Origin: an uncultured Spirochaeta sp.
GTDB taxonomy: Bacteria > Spirochaetota > Spirochaetia > DSM-27196 > Alkalispirochaetaceae
Direction: 5' to 3'
DNA length: 64,000 nucleotides
NCBI GenBank assembly: GCA_913030605.1
Contig: CAJWEZ010000002.1
Coordinates: 1 to 64,000 of the forward strand
Shown: piece after piece, positions 24,880 through 33,414 of the stretch
Position numbering within the stretch: the first letter of the stretch is position 1
Layout of the letters: every line of letters starts with the position of its first letter
Program-made: the position numbers and the translations under genes
The notes under the pieces: model-generated
Told to the model about the DNA's origin: nothing
Database searches by the model: none
The model's input: only the letters and a program-made list of their open reading frames with translations

Positions 24880-24908
24880 AACATAGAAAGGCGCGGGGCT
24901 TCGATCAA
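24880..24908 (-). promoter_or_regulatory. leaderless promoter of the DUF3783-type gene
   Basis: On the minus strand TTGATC (24908-24903), 17 bases, TATGTT (24885-24880), then seven bases to the ATG. Confidence 0.72.
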
Positions 24909-24963
24909 GTCCCCGCGCCGGGTGTCCCCGCACGCGGCGATTAACCCGACGACTAACCCGGCG

Positions 24964-24992
24964 ATTGACCCGGCCGACGAAGACAAATATAA
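24964..24992 (+). promoter_or_regulatory. feo operon promoter
   Basis: TTGACC (24964-24969), 17 bases, TATAAT (24987-24992): close to the full consensus. Transcription would start near 24999, inside the iron box, leaving a leader of about 60 bases. Confidence 0.88.
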
Positions 24993-25005
24993 TTAGGAAA
25001 GCCTA
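24992..25005. promoter_or_regulatory. DtxR-family iron box (operator of the feo operon)
   Basis: TTAGG-AAAG-CCTAA has perfect five-base arms, like the IdeR/DtxR consensus half-sites. It overlaps the last base of the -10 box and the expected transcription start, so a bound repressor would block initiation. The operon encodes a DtxR-family protein as its third gene, so feedback control by iron is likely. Confidence 0.82.
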
Positions 25006-25057
25006 ACAAGATTCGGTCCCCGGCACCTATGGGCGGTCGAATCACATCGGACGGGGA

Positions 25058-27337
25058 ATGAGCAAAACGATCTGCCTGGTGGGAAATCCCAACGCGGGCA
25101 AGACAAGTATTTTCAACGGTCTCACCGGAGCGCGCCAACGCGTGGGAAACTGGGCCGGCGTGACGGTCGAGTACAGCGAGGGCGTGCTTCCCGACCCCGA
25201 CGGCGGGGATGAACTCACCGTTGTGGACCTGCCGGGGCTGTACTCGCTCCATGCCGCCAGCGACGACGAGCGGGTGGCCCGGGACGCCCTGATGAGCGGG
25301 CGCGTGGACCTGGTGGTGAACGTGGTGGATGCCACCAACCTGGAACGCAATCTCTACCTGACCTCCCAGATCCTGGAACTCGGCGTGCCGACGATGGTGG
25401 TGCTGAGCATGGTCGACCTTGCGGAACGGGCGGGGGTGGTGATCGACGAGGAGCACCTCAGCCATCACCTGGGCGTGCCGGTGATCGGGATCAACGCCAC
25501 CGACGAGCGCGACCAGCGGCGGCTGCGGCGGGCGGTGCGCGGCCACACCCACAATCCGGTCTTTACGCCCCATCCGGTTCAGTACCCCGCGGCGCTGGCG
25601 CAGGTGATCGATTCGTGGTCGGTGCTGCTGTCCGCCTCGCTGGACGAACTGCCGTTTCCGCCACGGTGGCTGGCGCTGCTGGTGCTAGACGGGGATCGCG
25701 AGGCGGCGCGCCTGGCGGCGCCGGTGATCTCGCCGGAGGAGATGGAGTCCACGCGCCACGATCTCGAACAGCATCTGGACGACGAGGTGGACATCGTGAT
25801 CGCCGACAGTCGGTTCGGCTTTGTCCACGGGATCGCCACGGATGTGATGCGGCAGTCACGCGCGGGCGTGTCGGTGACCGAGCGGATCGACCGCGTGGTG
25901 TTGCACCCGATCATGGGGATTCCGGTTTTCTTCGCGGTCATGTACGCGGTGTTCTGGGTGACGATCGCGCTTGGCGGCGCGGCGATCGACTTCTTCGATA
26001 TCCTCGCCGGCGCGGTGTTTGTCGACGGAACGCGGGCGCTCCTGCAGACGGTCGGGGCGCCGTGGTGGTCGGAGCTGGTGCTGGCCGACGGTATCGGCGC
26101 GGGGCTTCAGACGGTCGCGACGTTCGTGCCGGTGATCTTTGCGATGTTTCTCATGCTTTCGCTGCTTGAGAACAGCGGCTATATGGCCCGCGCAGCGTTT
26201 GTCATGGACCGGGTGATGCGCCGGATCGGGTTGCCGGGCAAGTCGTTTGTGCCGCTTCTGGTGGGCTTCGGGTGCACGGTTCCGGCGATCCTGAGCACGC
26301 GCACCCTGGAATCCCGCAAGGACCGCCTCATGACGGTGTTCATCGCGCCGCTCATGTCCTGCGGCGCCCGTCTGCCGGTGTACGCGCTTTTCGCCGCGGC
26401 GTTCTTTCCCGCTGCCGCCGGGCTGGTGGTGTTCTCGCTCTACATGGCGGGGATCGTTGTTGCGGTCCTCACGGGGCTGCTGCTGAAGCATACGCTCTTT
26501 CCGGGCGAGGCGAGCCATCTGGTGATGGAGCTGCCGCCGTACCACCGGCCGCAGATTCGCTCCACGCTGATCTACACGTGGACGCGCATGAAGAGTTTTG
26601 TAACCAACGCCGGTGCGACGATCGCGCTGGCGGTGGCGATCCTGGCGGTTCTCAATACGGTGCAGTGGCCGGATTCGGAGGACTCGCTGCTTGCGCGGGC
26701 GGGGAAGACCGCCACGCCGGTGTTCGGTTCGATCGGGATCGAGGAGGACAACTGGCCGGCGACGGTGGGACTGTTCACGGGGCTCTTTGCCAAGGAAGCG
26801 ATCGTGGGAACGCTGAACTCGCTCTACCGCCAGGCGGACACCGCCGGAGCCGCGGCGGGAGCCCGGGACACGGCGGTCGGTGCGTCGGGGGAAGGGGCCA
26901 CAGGGTCGCCGGTCGGCGGCTGGGTCCGGGGACTGCCTGCGGCGACGGGAGAGGCCGTGGGATCCCTGTGGGCGGGACTGCGCTCGCCGGGATTCGGTCT
27001 CTCCGGCGAACACGGGTCCGGCGCCGGGGACATCGGGCGGTTGCGGCAGTACTTCACGCCGGCGGAGGCCTACGCCTATCTTCTGTTCGTGCTGCTGTAC
27101 CTGCCGTGTCTGGCGGCGTTCGGTACGGCGCTGCGTGAGCTCGGCCGGCGCTACGGAACGATGCTGGCGGTGTACCTCATCGGTGTGGCGTGGTCCACGG
27201 CGTCGCTCTTCTACCAGATTGTGGAGGGGCACAGCGTGCCGATCGTGGTGGGCGCGCTCGGCGTGATCGGTGGACTGATTCTGATGTTCGTCATCGCCGG
27301 GCACCGGGATCTGGAACTGCGGGAGGCGCAGGCGTGA
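25058..27337 (+). CDS. feoB: ferrous iron transporter FeoB
   Basis: This 759-residue inner-membrane protein has an N-terminal G domain (G1 GNPNAGKT at 9-16, G3 VVDLPGLYSLHA, G4-like SMVDLAE) and then the helical GDI domain. Two Gate regions contain the family's GFGCTVPAIL and MSCGARLPVYALF. A low-complexity, Gly/Ala-rich insert (about 590-660) precedes the last membrane helices. GGACGGGG lies before the ATG at 25058. No FeoA gene is seen nearby. It imports Fe2+ under low iron and is first in the feoB-feoC-dtxR operon. Confidence 0.95.
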   Translation: MSKTICLVGNPNAGKTSIFNGLTGARQRVGNWAGVTVEYSEGVLPDPDGGDELTVVDLPGLYSLHAASDDERVARDALMSGRVDLVVNVVDATNLERNLYLTSQILELGVPTMVVLSMVDLAERAGVVIDEEHLSHHLGVPVIGINATDERDQRRLRRAVRGHTHNPVFTPHPVQYPAALAQVIDSWSVLLSASLDELPFPPRWLALLVLDGDREAARLAAPVISPEEMESTRHDLEQHLDDEVDIVIADSRFGFVHGIATDVMRQSRAGVSVTERIDRVVLHPIMGIPVFFAVMYAVFWVTIALGGAAIDFFDILAGAVFVDGTRALLQTVGAPWWSELVLADGIGAGLQTVATFVPVIFAMFLMLSLLENSGYMARAAFVMDRVMRRIGLPGKSFVPLLVGFGCTVPAILSTRTLESRKDRLMTVFIAPLMSCGARLPVYALFAAAFFPAAAGLVVFSLYMAGIVVAVLTGLLLKHTLFPGEASHLVMELPPYHRPQIRSTLIYTWTRMKSFVTNAGATIALAVAILAVLNTVQWPDSEDSLLARAGKTATPVFGSIGIEEDNWPATVGLFTGLFAKEAIVGTLNSLYRQADTAGAAAGARDTAVGASGEGATGSPVGGWVRGLPAATGEAVGSLWAGLRSPGFGLSGEHGSGAGDIGRLRQYFTPAEAYAYLLFVLLYLPCLAAFGTALRELGRRYGTMLAVYLIGVAWSTASLFYQIVEGHSVPIVVGALGVIGGLILMFVIAGHRDLELREAQA

Positions 27338-27636
27338 TCGTCAGCGCGGTAAAACGGGAAATGGAGCGGCGCGGACGCGCCACGGTGTCGCAGCTTGCGG
27401 CGGAACTTCGGGAACCGGTGGAGCGGGTCGCCGCGGCGATGCAGCTTCATGTGGAACGTGGCCGGGCGGCGCGGGAGTCCGCGACGAGCATTACGCAATG
27501 CGGCACGGTGGGGTGCACCCGCTGTCCGCTGGCGGACGCCTGTCGGGTTGACGCCGACGCCACCAGCGGAGTCGATGTATTTGTATGGGTCAGGAAGGAA
27601 ACGGAGAACGATGAGCGGAAAATCGGCATCCATTGA
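27334..27636 (+). CDS. feoC: FeoC-like winged-helix protein with four cysteines
   Basis: This 100-residue protein has a small winged helix (REMERRGRATVSQLAAELR) and a C-terminal cluster C-x4-C-x2-C-x5-C (QCGTVGCTRCPLADAC), as in FeoC proteins, which bind an oxygen-sensitive Fe-S cluster and modulate FeoB. GTG start overlaps the feoB stop (GTGA). Its end overlaps the regulator start by 26 bases, so the three genes are translationally coupled. Confidence 0.82.
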   Translation: MIVSAVKREMERRGRATVSQLAAELREPVERVAAAMQLHVERGRAARESATSITQCGTVGCTRCPLADACRVDADATSGVDVFVWVRKETENDERKIGIH

Positions 27637-28147
27637 GTCCATCACCGAAAGCCTTGCGCGCTACGTGCTGGCGATTTACGAGCTGTCGGTGGAGAACAAG
27701 GTCGCGCGGTCCAAGGACATCGCGGAGCTGGTGGGTGTGAGCCGCCCGTCGGTGACGGGGGCGCTGCAGAAACTGGACAAGGCGGGGCTCATCGAATACG
27801 AGCCCTACGGGTACGTGACGCTGACCCGCACGGGGGAGACGCAGGCGCGACAGCTGCTGTTAAAGCACCGGGCGACGCAGGATTTCCTGGAACTTGCGCT
27901 GGGACTGCCGCAGAGTCGGGCGGAGGGTGTCGCCGCGCAGATCGAGCAGCACCTGCCGGCAGATGTGCTGTGCCGGCTGGTGCAGTTCAACAACTTTTAC
28001 CGCCAGAACCCGGACAAGCGCTTTGACTGGAACCCCGCGTGTCGGAACCTGTGTCAGATTCTGTACGGCGTGGAGGGGCCCCGCAAGTGCCACGACGAGA
28101 ACGGGACGATCACGGGACAGAGCCCGGCGCTGCAGGACGTGTTCTGA
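27611..28147 (+). CDS. DtxR/MntR-family metal-dependent repressor
   Basis: This 178-residue protein has an N-terminal winged helix (RSKDIAELVGVSRPSVTGALQKL, then a wing ending GYVTLTRTGE). A metal-binding/dimerisation domain follows (LLKHRATQDFLELALGL, AEGVAAQIEQHLPADVL). No SH3-like third domain is present, but the C-terminus carries CRNLCQI and KCHDENG, which could add a metal site. Third gene of the feo operon. The iron box at 24992-25005 is its likely operator. Confidence 0.88.
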   Translation: MSGKSASIESITESLARYVLAIYELSVENKVARSKDIAELVGVSRPSVTGALQKLDKAGLIEYEPYGYVTLTRTGETQARQLLLKHRATQDFLELALGLPQSRAEGVAAQIEQHLPADVLCRLVQFNNFYRQNPDKRFDWNPACRNLCQILYGVEGPRKCHDENGTITGQSPALQDVF

Positions 28148-29087
28148 TCGGCGTCACGCCGACGGCGCGTTCGAGGCGCCGTTCCCATACCACCGCCAGC
28201 GCCAGTGCCAGGCGCGGCACGATGATCCACAGGACAGGCGCCCCGAGCGCCACAAAGAGGGCGGTGTCCTCGATGAGGGAGTGCGAGACGCCGAGGTGGT
28301 GATTGAGCAGGTCGCCGTCGGCGGCGTCCAGTCGGCCGGTCTCCGCTTCCTCCCGGAGCACCGCTGCGCCGTACGCCAGGCCGAGGGTGTTCGCCACGAT
28401 CCACGCCGGCGCGCTCGCCGCGGGGAGGCCGAAGAGACGCAGCGGGTGACGCACCAGCCGTGCCACGCGGTCGGTGATCCCCGCAAACTGCAGCCACCGG
28501 GTGGCAACGACCAGGACGCTGACGATCACCGTTACCCGTAGGAGCAGGCGCCCCGTCTCGATCGCCCACGCTCCCAGCGCCGGTCCGAGGTCCGCCGGCA
28601 TCGCCGCCGCCGCGGTACCACCTCCCACCACCACCGGTTCGTTCCAGAATCCCCCCGACGGCAGCAGGATCGAGGTCGTCCACGCGAGGAAGAGCCCCCC
28701 GGCGAGGCGAACGGCGACCATGCGTGTCACGGGTGTCCCGGTGCGTCGCGTCACCGCCAGTTCGACCAGGAAGTTGTGGGCCACGAGGCAGAGCAGCCCC
28801 AGGATCACGAGCTGCCGGTGATCGAGGCCCAGCGCGGGCACCATGGCGATGACGGCGTAAAGGTTGATGAGCACGCTTGAGATGAGCGCCATCGCCGCCT
28901 CCCCCGGGAGGCCGATCACCGACATGAGCGGCTCCAGAAGCTGTCCCAGGTGCTCCAGGATACCGAGTCGGCGCAGGACGAAGACCACCGCCGAAGCGGG
29001 AACCATGATCCTGATAAGCCAGGCGATCGTGCCGGCGCTGCGCCGGAGGCTTTCTGCGAGGTGCTCGCGGAGGGTGGGGGACGGCAT
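28110..29087 (-). CDS. nucleoside-recognition (Gate) domain membrane protein
   Basis: This 325-residue multi-spanning protein has two Gate-like halves, each with membrane helices (IAWLIRIMVPASAVVFVL; LLRVTVIVSVLVVATRW). It also contains GLAYGAAVLREEAETG and HHLGVSHSLIEDTALF, typical of nucleoside-recognition/SpmAB-related proteins. The last 38 bases overlap the convergent dtxR gene. Start at 29087 follows a -10 box by six bases. Placement back-to-back with feo could mean a metal-related role, but this is speculative. Confidence 0.72.
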   Translation of the reverse strand: MPSPTLREHLAESLRRSAGTIAWLIRIMVPASAVVFVLRRLGILEHLGQLLEPLMSVIGLPGEAAMALISSVLINLYAVIAMVPALGLDHRQLVILGLLCLVAHNFLVELAVTRRTGTPVTRMVAVRLAGGLFLAWTTSILLPSGGFWNEPVVVGGGTAAAAMPADLGPALGAWAIETGRLLLRVTVIVSVLVVATRWLQFAGITDRVARLVRHPLRLFGLPAASAPAWIVANTLGLAYGAAVLREEAETGRLDAADGDLLNHHLGVSHSLIEDTALFVALGAPVLWIIVPRLALALAVVWERRLERAVGVTPIRTRPAAPGSVP

Positions 29088-29093
29088 GCGGCA

Positions 29094-29123
29094 ACGGTAC
29101 CCGCAGCGATCACTTTTATTCAA
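29094..29123 (-). promoter_or_regulatory. leaderless promoter of the nucleoside-recognition protein gene
   Basis: On the minus strand TTGAAT (29123-29118), 18 bases, TACCGT (29099-29094), six bases to the ATG. It is divergent from the -10 box at 29137. Confidence 0.6.
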
Positions 29124-29136
29124 GCCGCGGTCGGGA

Positions 29137-29142
29137 TACAAT
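29137..29142 (+). promoter_or_regulatory. -10 box of leaderless 2-hydroxyacid dehydrogenase gene
   Basis: TACAAT ends seven bases before the GTG at 29150. The -35 region is weak. Confidence 0.65.
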
Positions 29143-29149
29143 CACGGTC

Positions 29150-30160
29150 GTGACAGTCATTTTTCATACGCCTCAGAACACGCTCTGGAACGAGCTCGCG
29201 GAGGAGTTCCGCGTCTCCACCGGTGCCGATGTGGTTCGCATTGACCGCGACGCGCCGCTGTCGGAACTGGATGCCGACGTCCGGGAACGCGCCGTGGCGC
29301 TCGTCGCATTCGCCGCCTCCGGCGAGGTTTTGGATTCCCTGCCGTCGCTGCGGCTGGTGGCGATTCCCATGGCGGGGATCAACACGCTGGCGATCGGACC
29401 GGCGCGGGAGCGCGGCCTACAGGTGGTGAACGCCCACGCCAACGGCATGTGGGTCGCGGAGCGCGCCATGGCCCTGACCCTCGGGTTCCGCGGGCAGCTG
29501 GTACGTGGTGACCGCGACCTCCGCCGGGGCCGCTGGCACGGGTTCGCCGCCGCCGAGCCCCCCACGCAGAGCTGGGAGTCGCTCTACGACACCACCGTGG
29601 CGATTCTCGGTACCGGATCGATCGGCCAGTGGACCGCCCGTTTCCTCAATCCCTTCGGGGTGCGGTGCCGCGGGTTCCGCCGGCGTCCCGGGACGGACGG
29701 TCTGCCAGAGGGACTCTTTGAGTCGGTCACCACGGATCTGTCCGAGGCGCTGAACGGCGCGTCGACGGTGGTGTCGACACTCCCGCTCACCGAGACCACC
29801 CGTGGACTGGTGGATGCGGCTGCCCTGGAGCAGATGCGCGGTGCGGTGCTGGTGAACGTCGGTCGCGGAGAGGTGATCGACGAGCAGGCGCTGTACGAGG
29901 CGCTCCACGCGGGGACCCTGGCGGGAGCCGCCCTGGATACGTGGTACCGGTACCCGAATCCGCCGGGGAGCGAGCAGTTGCCGTCGGAGTACCCGTTCCA
30001 CGAACTGGACAACGTGCTGCTGTCGCCGCACCTGGGGGGATACACCGCCGCCGCCACACGGGCCAGCGCCCGGGAGGTGGTGGATGCCGTGGCACGGTGG
30101 CTGGCGGACGGCGCTCCCGCCGACCGCGGCGGCACGGTGGACGTGGAACAGGGCTACTGA
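29150..30160 (+). CDS. D-isomer-specific 2-hydroxyacid dehydrogenase
   Basis: This 336-residue NAD(P)-dependent enzyme has the nucleotide loop ILGTGSIGQ, the catalytic arginine in NVGRGEVIDE and the catalytic histidine in LSPHLGGYT. The substrate side has no strong fingerprint. It belongs to the glyoxylate/hydroxypyruvate or phosphoglycerate dehydrogenase superfamily. Leaderless GTG start. It is followed two bases later by a small acetyltransferase gene. A second, distinct member is at 55358. Confidence 0.85.
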   Translation: MTVIFHTPQNTLWNELAEEFRVSTGADVVRIDRDAPLSELDADVRERAVALVAFAASGEVLDSLPSLRLVAIPMAGINTLAIGPARERGLQVVNAHANGMWVAERAMALTLGFRGQLVRGDRDLRRGRWHGFAAAEPPTQSWESLYDTTVAILGTGSIGQWTARFLNPFGVRCRGFRRRPGTDGLPEGLFESVTTDLSEALNGASTVVSTLPLTETTRGLVDAAALEQMRGAVLVNVGRGEVIDEQALYEALHAGTLAGAALDTWYRYPNPPGSEQLPSEYPFHELDNVLLSPHLGGYTAAATRASAREVVDAVARWLADGAPADRGGTVDVEQGY

Positions 30161-30162
30161 CG

Positions 30163-30453
30163 ATGACCCACGAGGTACGCCACGAACGGCACCATCGGCG
30201 TTTTGTCGTGACTGTGGGGGCGGAGGAGGCGTTTCTGGCCTACGAGCTCCGGGTCGACGGCGTGCTGGTGCTGGAACACACCTTTACCCCGCTCAGCCTG
30301 CGGGGTCGAGGCATCGCCCGGGAGGTGGTGCGGGCGGCACTGGAGTACGCCCGCAACGCGGGGCTGTCGGTGGATCCGCAGTGCTGGTACGCGGCGCGGT
30401 TCATTGCACGGCATCCGGAATATCAGGATCTCGTGACCGACTCCGACCGCTGA
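30163..30453 (+). CDS. small GNAT-type N-acetyltransferase (YjdJ-like)
   Basis: This 96-residue protein has a minimal GNAT fold: two strands (FLAYELRVDGVLVLEHTF), the acetyl-CoA loop LRGRGIAREVV, and CWYAARFIARHPEY at the end, as in YjdJ/NATD1-like proteins. The ATG is two bases after the dehydrogenase stop, so they form an operon. The 3' end overlaps the convergent gene by 53 bases. Confidence 0.8.
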   Translation: MTHEVRHERHHRRFVVTVGAEEAFLAYELRVDGVLVLEHTFTPLSLRGRGIAREVVRAALEYARNAGLSVDPQCWYAARFIARHPEYQDLVTDSDR

Positions 30454-31996
30454 GGTCGTTCTCCAGACGGTATAACCCCCGCAGCTGACGCGCCAGGGGG
30501 CGCCACTGAGATCCCACGATATCGAGCAGATCACGGGGTGCGTAGTCGCCGCTGAAGCTCTGGCTGTGCAGTTCGCGAACCACGTAGGCAACCTCGGTGC
30601 CGTCCTGGGTCCGGGCGATGAGGGTGCCGGCGGTTTCAAGCGAATCGATCGTTTCCTCAATCGATGCGCGTACCCGGGGCCGGTAGCGCTCGTAGAGGCC
30701 CGTCAGCTGTCGGCGCACCAGGGAGGACGACCCGCTGCGCTGCTGCAGGCGCTGGATTTCGTCGCCTAGCGTTCCGCGGCCGCGGTCGTCTCCGCCAAGG
30801 AGTGACCGGAGGCGTTCCAGCGCCTGGTCCAGTTGCAGCGCCGCCTGGTGCAGCCGGTTGCGCGTGTCCAGGTGGTAGAACTGCGCGTCGATCACCAGCT
30901 GGGTTACCACGCGGCGGGTGTCGTCAAAGAAATCGCTGCCCGCCAGAAGCAGGAGGAATCCAACCGTCCGTGGATGCAGGGCGGTGGGGATCCAGGAGAC
31001 GGGGGGCCGATCGATCAGATATACGCGCGACAGGATGTCTCCGATCTCCCGCTGCCGCTGCTGCTCCAGCGCCGGTCCGATCCCCTCCATTTCCCGCCGG
31101 GTCCATTCGTCGCGGAACGGCGTCCACCAGTCGCTGCGGATGGACAGCGCCGGAATCTCGAGAAACGGTTCCCCCGCCGCAAAGCGCACGAGATCCACAA
31201 ACGGTGTCGCCGCGCGAAACTCCTCGATCTCCGACCAGATCGCCCGGGGCGGTCCCGCCTTGGCGCGGATGCGGCGGTGCGCGAACGCCCACGCCTGTTC
31301 CGTGGCCTCCGGGTTCGCGTTGCGGTGACAGAGCTCGAGAACCTGGTACAGCTGCTGGAGCTGTTCCCGGACCACACGGAGCGGCGTCTGCTCGCGTCGG
31401 GCGCCCTGTACCGGCAACAGCGAATCCAGGTCAACCCGCTGCAGCAGGTTGAGCGTTCGCAGGGATGACCAGATCGGCGCCAGGCGCCGTTCGATTTCGG
31501 GAAACGCCTCCTCCAGCGACCGTTCGATCCGCCGGCGTGCGCGGTGCTGCGCCTCCTCCAGGCTGAGGCCGGGGTCGTCGCGGTCCACATCGGGCAGGTC
31601 GGCGGCATCGTGAAGGCGGGCGGTGAGTTCGGGGGCCACTGTCTCCAGCGTCTCGCGCAGAAAGGTGCCTCGGGCGCTCCCGGTGGTTTCGTCCAGGGCC
31701 GGACGGATACGGCGGCGCTGACTCTGTAGCGACCGCACGTGGCGGTGAAACGCCGGAAGCAGGGCGGGGATGCTGCAGTCCACATAGCTGCGGGCCACCC
31801 GGTCCAGGCGTCTGCGCAGCTCCTGCAGGTGGTGGGCGCGGGTGGCAACAACCACCGAGCGGGCTCCCACCAGCGCCCGCAGCCGCAGATACCACCGGTA
31901 CCAGAACGGGAACTGGGCAAAGCGCTGCAGGTACACGTCCGTTGAGGGTTCCACCGGGTCGGGAAACCGGACCGTGTAGTGGCTGTTCCGTCTCAT
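30401..31996 (-). CDS. large charged protein, DUF5312-like
   Basis: This 531-residue protein is mostly helical and rich in Arg, Glu and Leu, with an aromatic N-terminal patch (FPFWYRWYLRLRALVG). A short hydrophobic segment (HPRTVGFLLLLAG) interrupts a long helical C-terminal half. The order of features resembles DUF5312 proteins, which I associate with spirochaetes; this is from memory and uncertain. Its ATG overlaps the stop of the FAD oxidase gene (ATGA), so it is the last gene of a three-gene operon. Function unknown. Confidence 0.6.
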   Translation of the reverse strand: MRRNSHYTVRFPDPVEPSTDVYLQRFAQFPFWYRWYLRLRALVGARSVVVATRAHHLQELRRRLDRVARSYVDCSIPALLPAFHRHVRSLQSQRRRIRPALDETTGSARGTFLRETLETVAPELTARLHDAADLPDVDRDDPGLSLEEAQHRARRRIERSLEEAFPEIERRLAPIWSSLRTLNLLQRVDLDSLLPVQGARREQTPLRVVREQLQQLYQVLELCHRNANPEATEQAWAFAHRRIRAKAGPPRAIWSEIEEFRAATPFVDLVRFAAGEPFLEIPALSIRSDWWTPFRDEWTRREMEGIGPALEQQRQREIGDILSRVYLIDRPPVSWIPTALHPRTVGFLLLLAGSDFFDDTRRVVTQLVIDAQFYHLDTRNRLHQAALQLDQALERLRSLLGGDDRGRGTLGDEIQRLQQRSGSSSLVRRQLTGLYERYRPRVRASIEETIDSLETAGTLIARTQDGTEVAYVVRELHSQSFSGDYAPRDLLDIVGSQWRPLARQLRGLYRLENDLSGRSRSRDPDIPDAVQ

Positions 31997-33414
31997 GGCA
32001 GGAGCACCCCCGGATTGAGGAGGTTGTCCGGGTCCAACGTTGCCTTGAGGCGACGCTGGACCTCCAGGACCGGGCCCGCCAGGGCCCCACCCATAGCATA
32101 CACCCGTTTGCGGCCGATGCCGTGTTCTCCGCTGATCGTTCCGCCGCGTTCGATGGCGAAGGCGTAGAGTCGGTCGAGGAAATCGTGGAGCGCGGTGTCC
32201 CAGTGTTCCGGCGCCATCGACTCCGGTTTCATCGGGTTGATGTGAAAGTTGCCGTCACCGGCGTGGCCGAAGATCGCCACGTCCAGCCCCGACTCACCTT
32301 CGAGCTCGATCGCCCGGGCGACCAGCGCGGGGATCTCGGTGGTGGGAACGACCACGTCCTCAACGGAGTGATACTCACCGCTGCGGCGTTTGACCCACCA
32401 CGGAACGGCCTTGCGCAGCTTCCATACCGCCTCCAGGGACGAGCTGTCGCCGGCCTCCACCAGCACCTCCCCGCCGCCGTCGGATACGAGGGCGCGGTAC
32501 GAGGCGAGGTCGGCGCGGCACTGCGCGTCGTCGCGTCCCTCCGCTTCCACCAGGAGGAGGGCGCCGACCTCGTCGGCGATGGAGAACGGGGCATCACCGC
32601 GGTGCCAGAGCTGCGCCGCCGCCCCGCGGGCGGTGGGCCCGTCGATGTACTCGATCGATGATGGAACGCCGGCGGCGGCGCGGCGAAGACTGGCCACGGC
32701 GGCGGTAGCGTGGGCGGCGTCGGGAAACGTTGCCAGCAGCGCAAGGCGCGAGGCGGGGCGCGGTGTGAGGCGCAGCGTGACGCGAGTGATGATGCCCAGG
32801 ATGCCCTCGCTGCCGACAAACATCGGCAGCAGGTTCAGCCCGGTCACGTCCTTGAGCCGTTTGCCGCCGAGATCCAGAACCTCCCCCGAGGCGAGCACCA
32901 CCTGCAGCCCCAGCACGTGGGCGGCGGTGACCCCGTACTTGACCGCGCGACCGCCGCCGGCGTTGGTTGCGACGTTTCCGCCGATCGTGCAGATCTCCTC
33001 GCTCATGGGGTACCCGGCGAAGAAGAGGCCGACCTCGGCGAGGGACGCGTCGAGTTCCCGCGTCACCACCCCCGGCTCCACGGTCACGGCGAGGTTGTCC
33101 GGGGCCAGGGAGAGCACGCGGTTCATTCGGTCCAGGCTGCACACCACGCCACCGTCGGCGGCGATCGCCCCCGCAGCCAGGCCGCTGCCGCCACCGCGGG
33201 CGGTTACCGGTACCTGGTGGGTGGTCGCCCAGCGCATGAGTGCGGCGACCTCCGCGGTGTCCTCCGGAAATACCACCGCCTCCGGGACGCGGTGCCATTC
33301 GTGGGCCGAGACCATATCGTGATCGTAGCGCTTGAGGCGGCGGTCGCCGCGGGCGATGAGGCGTTCCCCGAAGATCTCCTCCAGCCCGGCGATCGCAATC
33401 TCAGATATCGACAT
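31993..33414 (-). CDS. FAD-linked oxidase, GlcD/D-lactate dehydrogenase type
   Basis: This 473-residue protein has a PCMH FAD-binding domain (VPVTARGGGSGLAAGA, EICTIGGNVATNAGG, KDVTGLNLLPMFVGSEGILG). The C-terminal cap carries the metal ligands HAGDGNFHIN and SGEHGIGRKR. By family it oxidises D-lactate, glycolate or another D-2-hydroxyacid, passing electrons to the respiratory chain. It overlaps the phosphodiesterase gene by 14 bases. A D-2-hydroxyacid substrate would fit the two 2-hydroxyacid dehydrogenases in the window. Confidence 0.88.
   Translation of the reverse strand: MSISEIAIAGLEEIFGERLIARGDRRLKRYDHDMVSAHEWHRVPEAVVFPEDTAEVAALMRWATTHQVPVTARGGGSGLAAGAIAADGGVVCSLDRMNRVLSLAPDNLAVTVEPGVVTRELDASLAEVGLFFAGYPMSEEICTIGGNVATNAGGGRAVKYGVTAAHVLGLQVVLASGEVLDLGGKRLKDVTGLNLLPMFVGSEGILGIITRVTLRLTPRPASRLALLATFPDAAHATAAVASLRRAAAGVPSSIEYIDGPTARGAAAQLWHRGDAPFSIADEVGALLLVEAEGRDDAQCRADLASYRALVSDGGGEVLVEAGDSSSLEAVWKLRKAVPWWVKRRSGEYHSVEDVVVPTTEIPALVARAIELEGESGLDVAIFGHAGDGNFHINPMKPESMAPEHWDTALHDFLDRLYAFAIERGGTISGEHGIGRKRVYAMGGALAGPVLEVQRRLKATLDPDNLLNPGVLLP

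Noticed and set aside
25856-27304. 482-codon open frame antisense to feoB
   Set aside because: Typical GC-driven shadow rich in Arg, His and Gln; no start signal or recognisable family.
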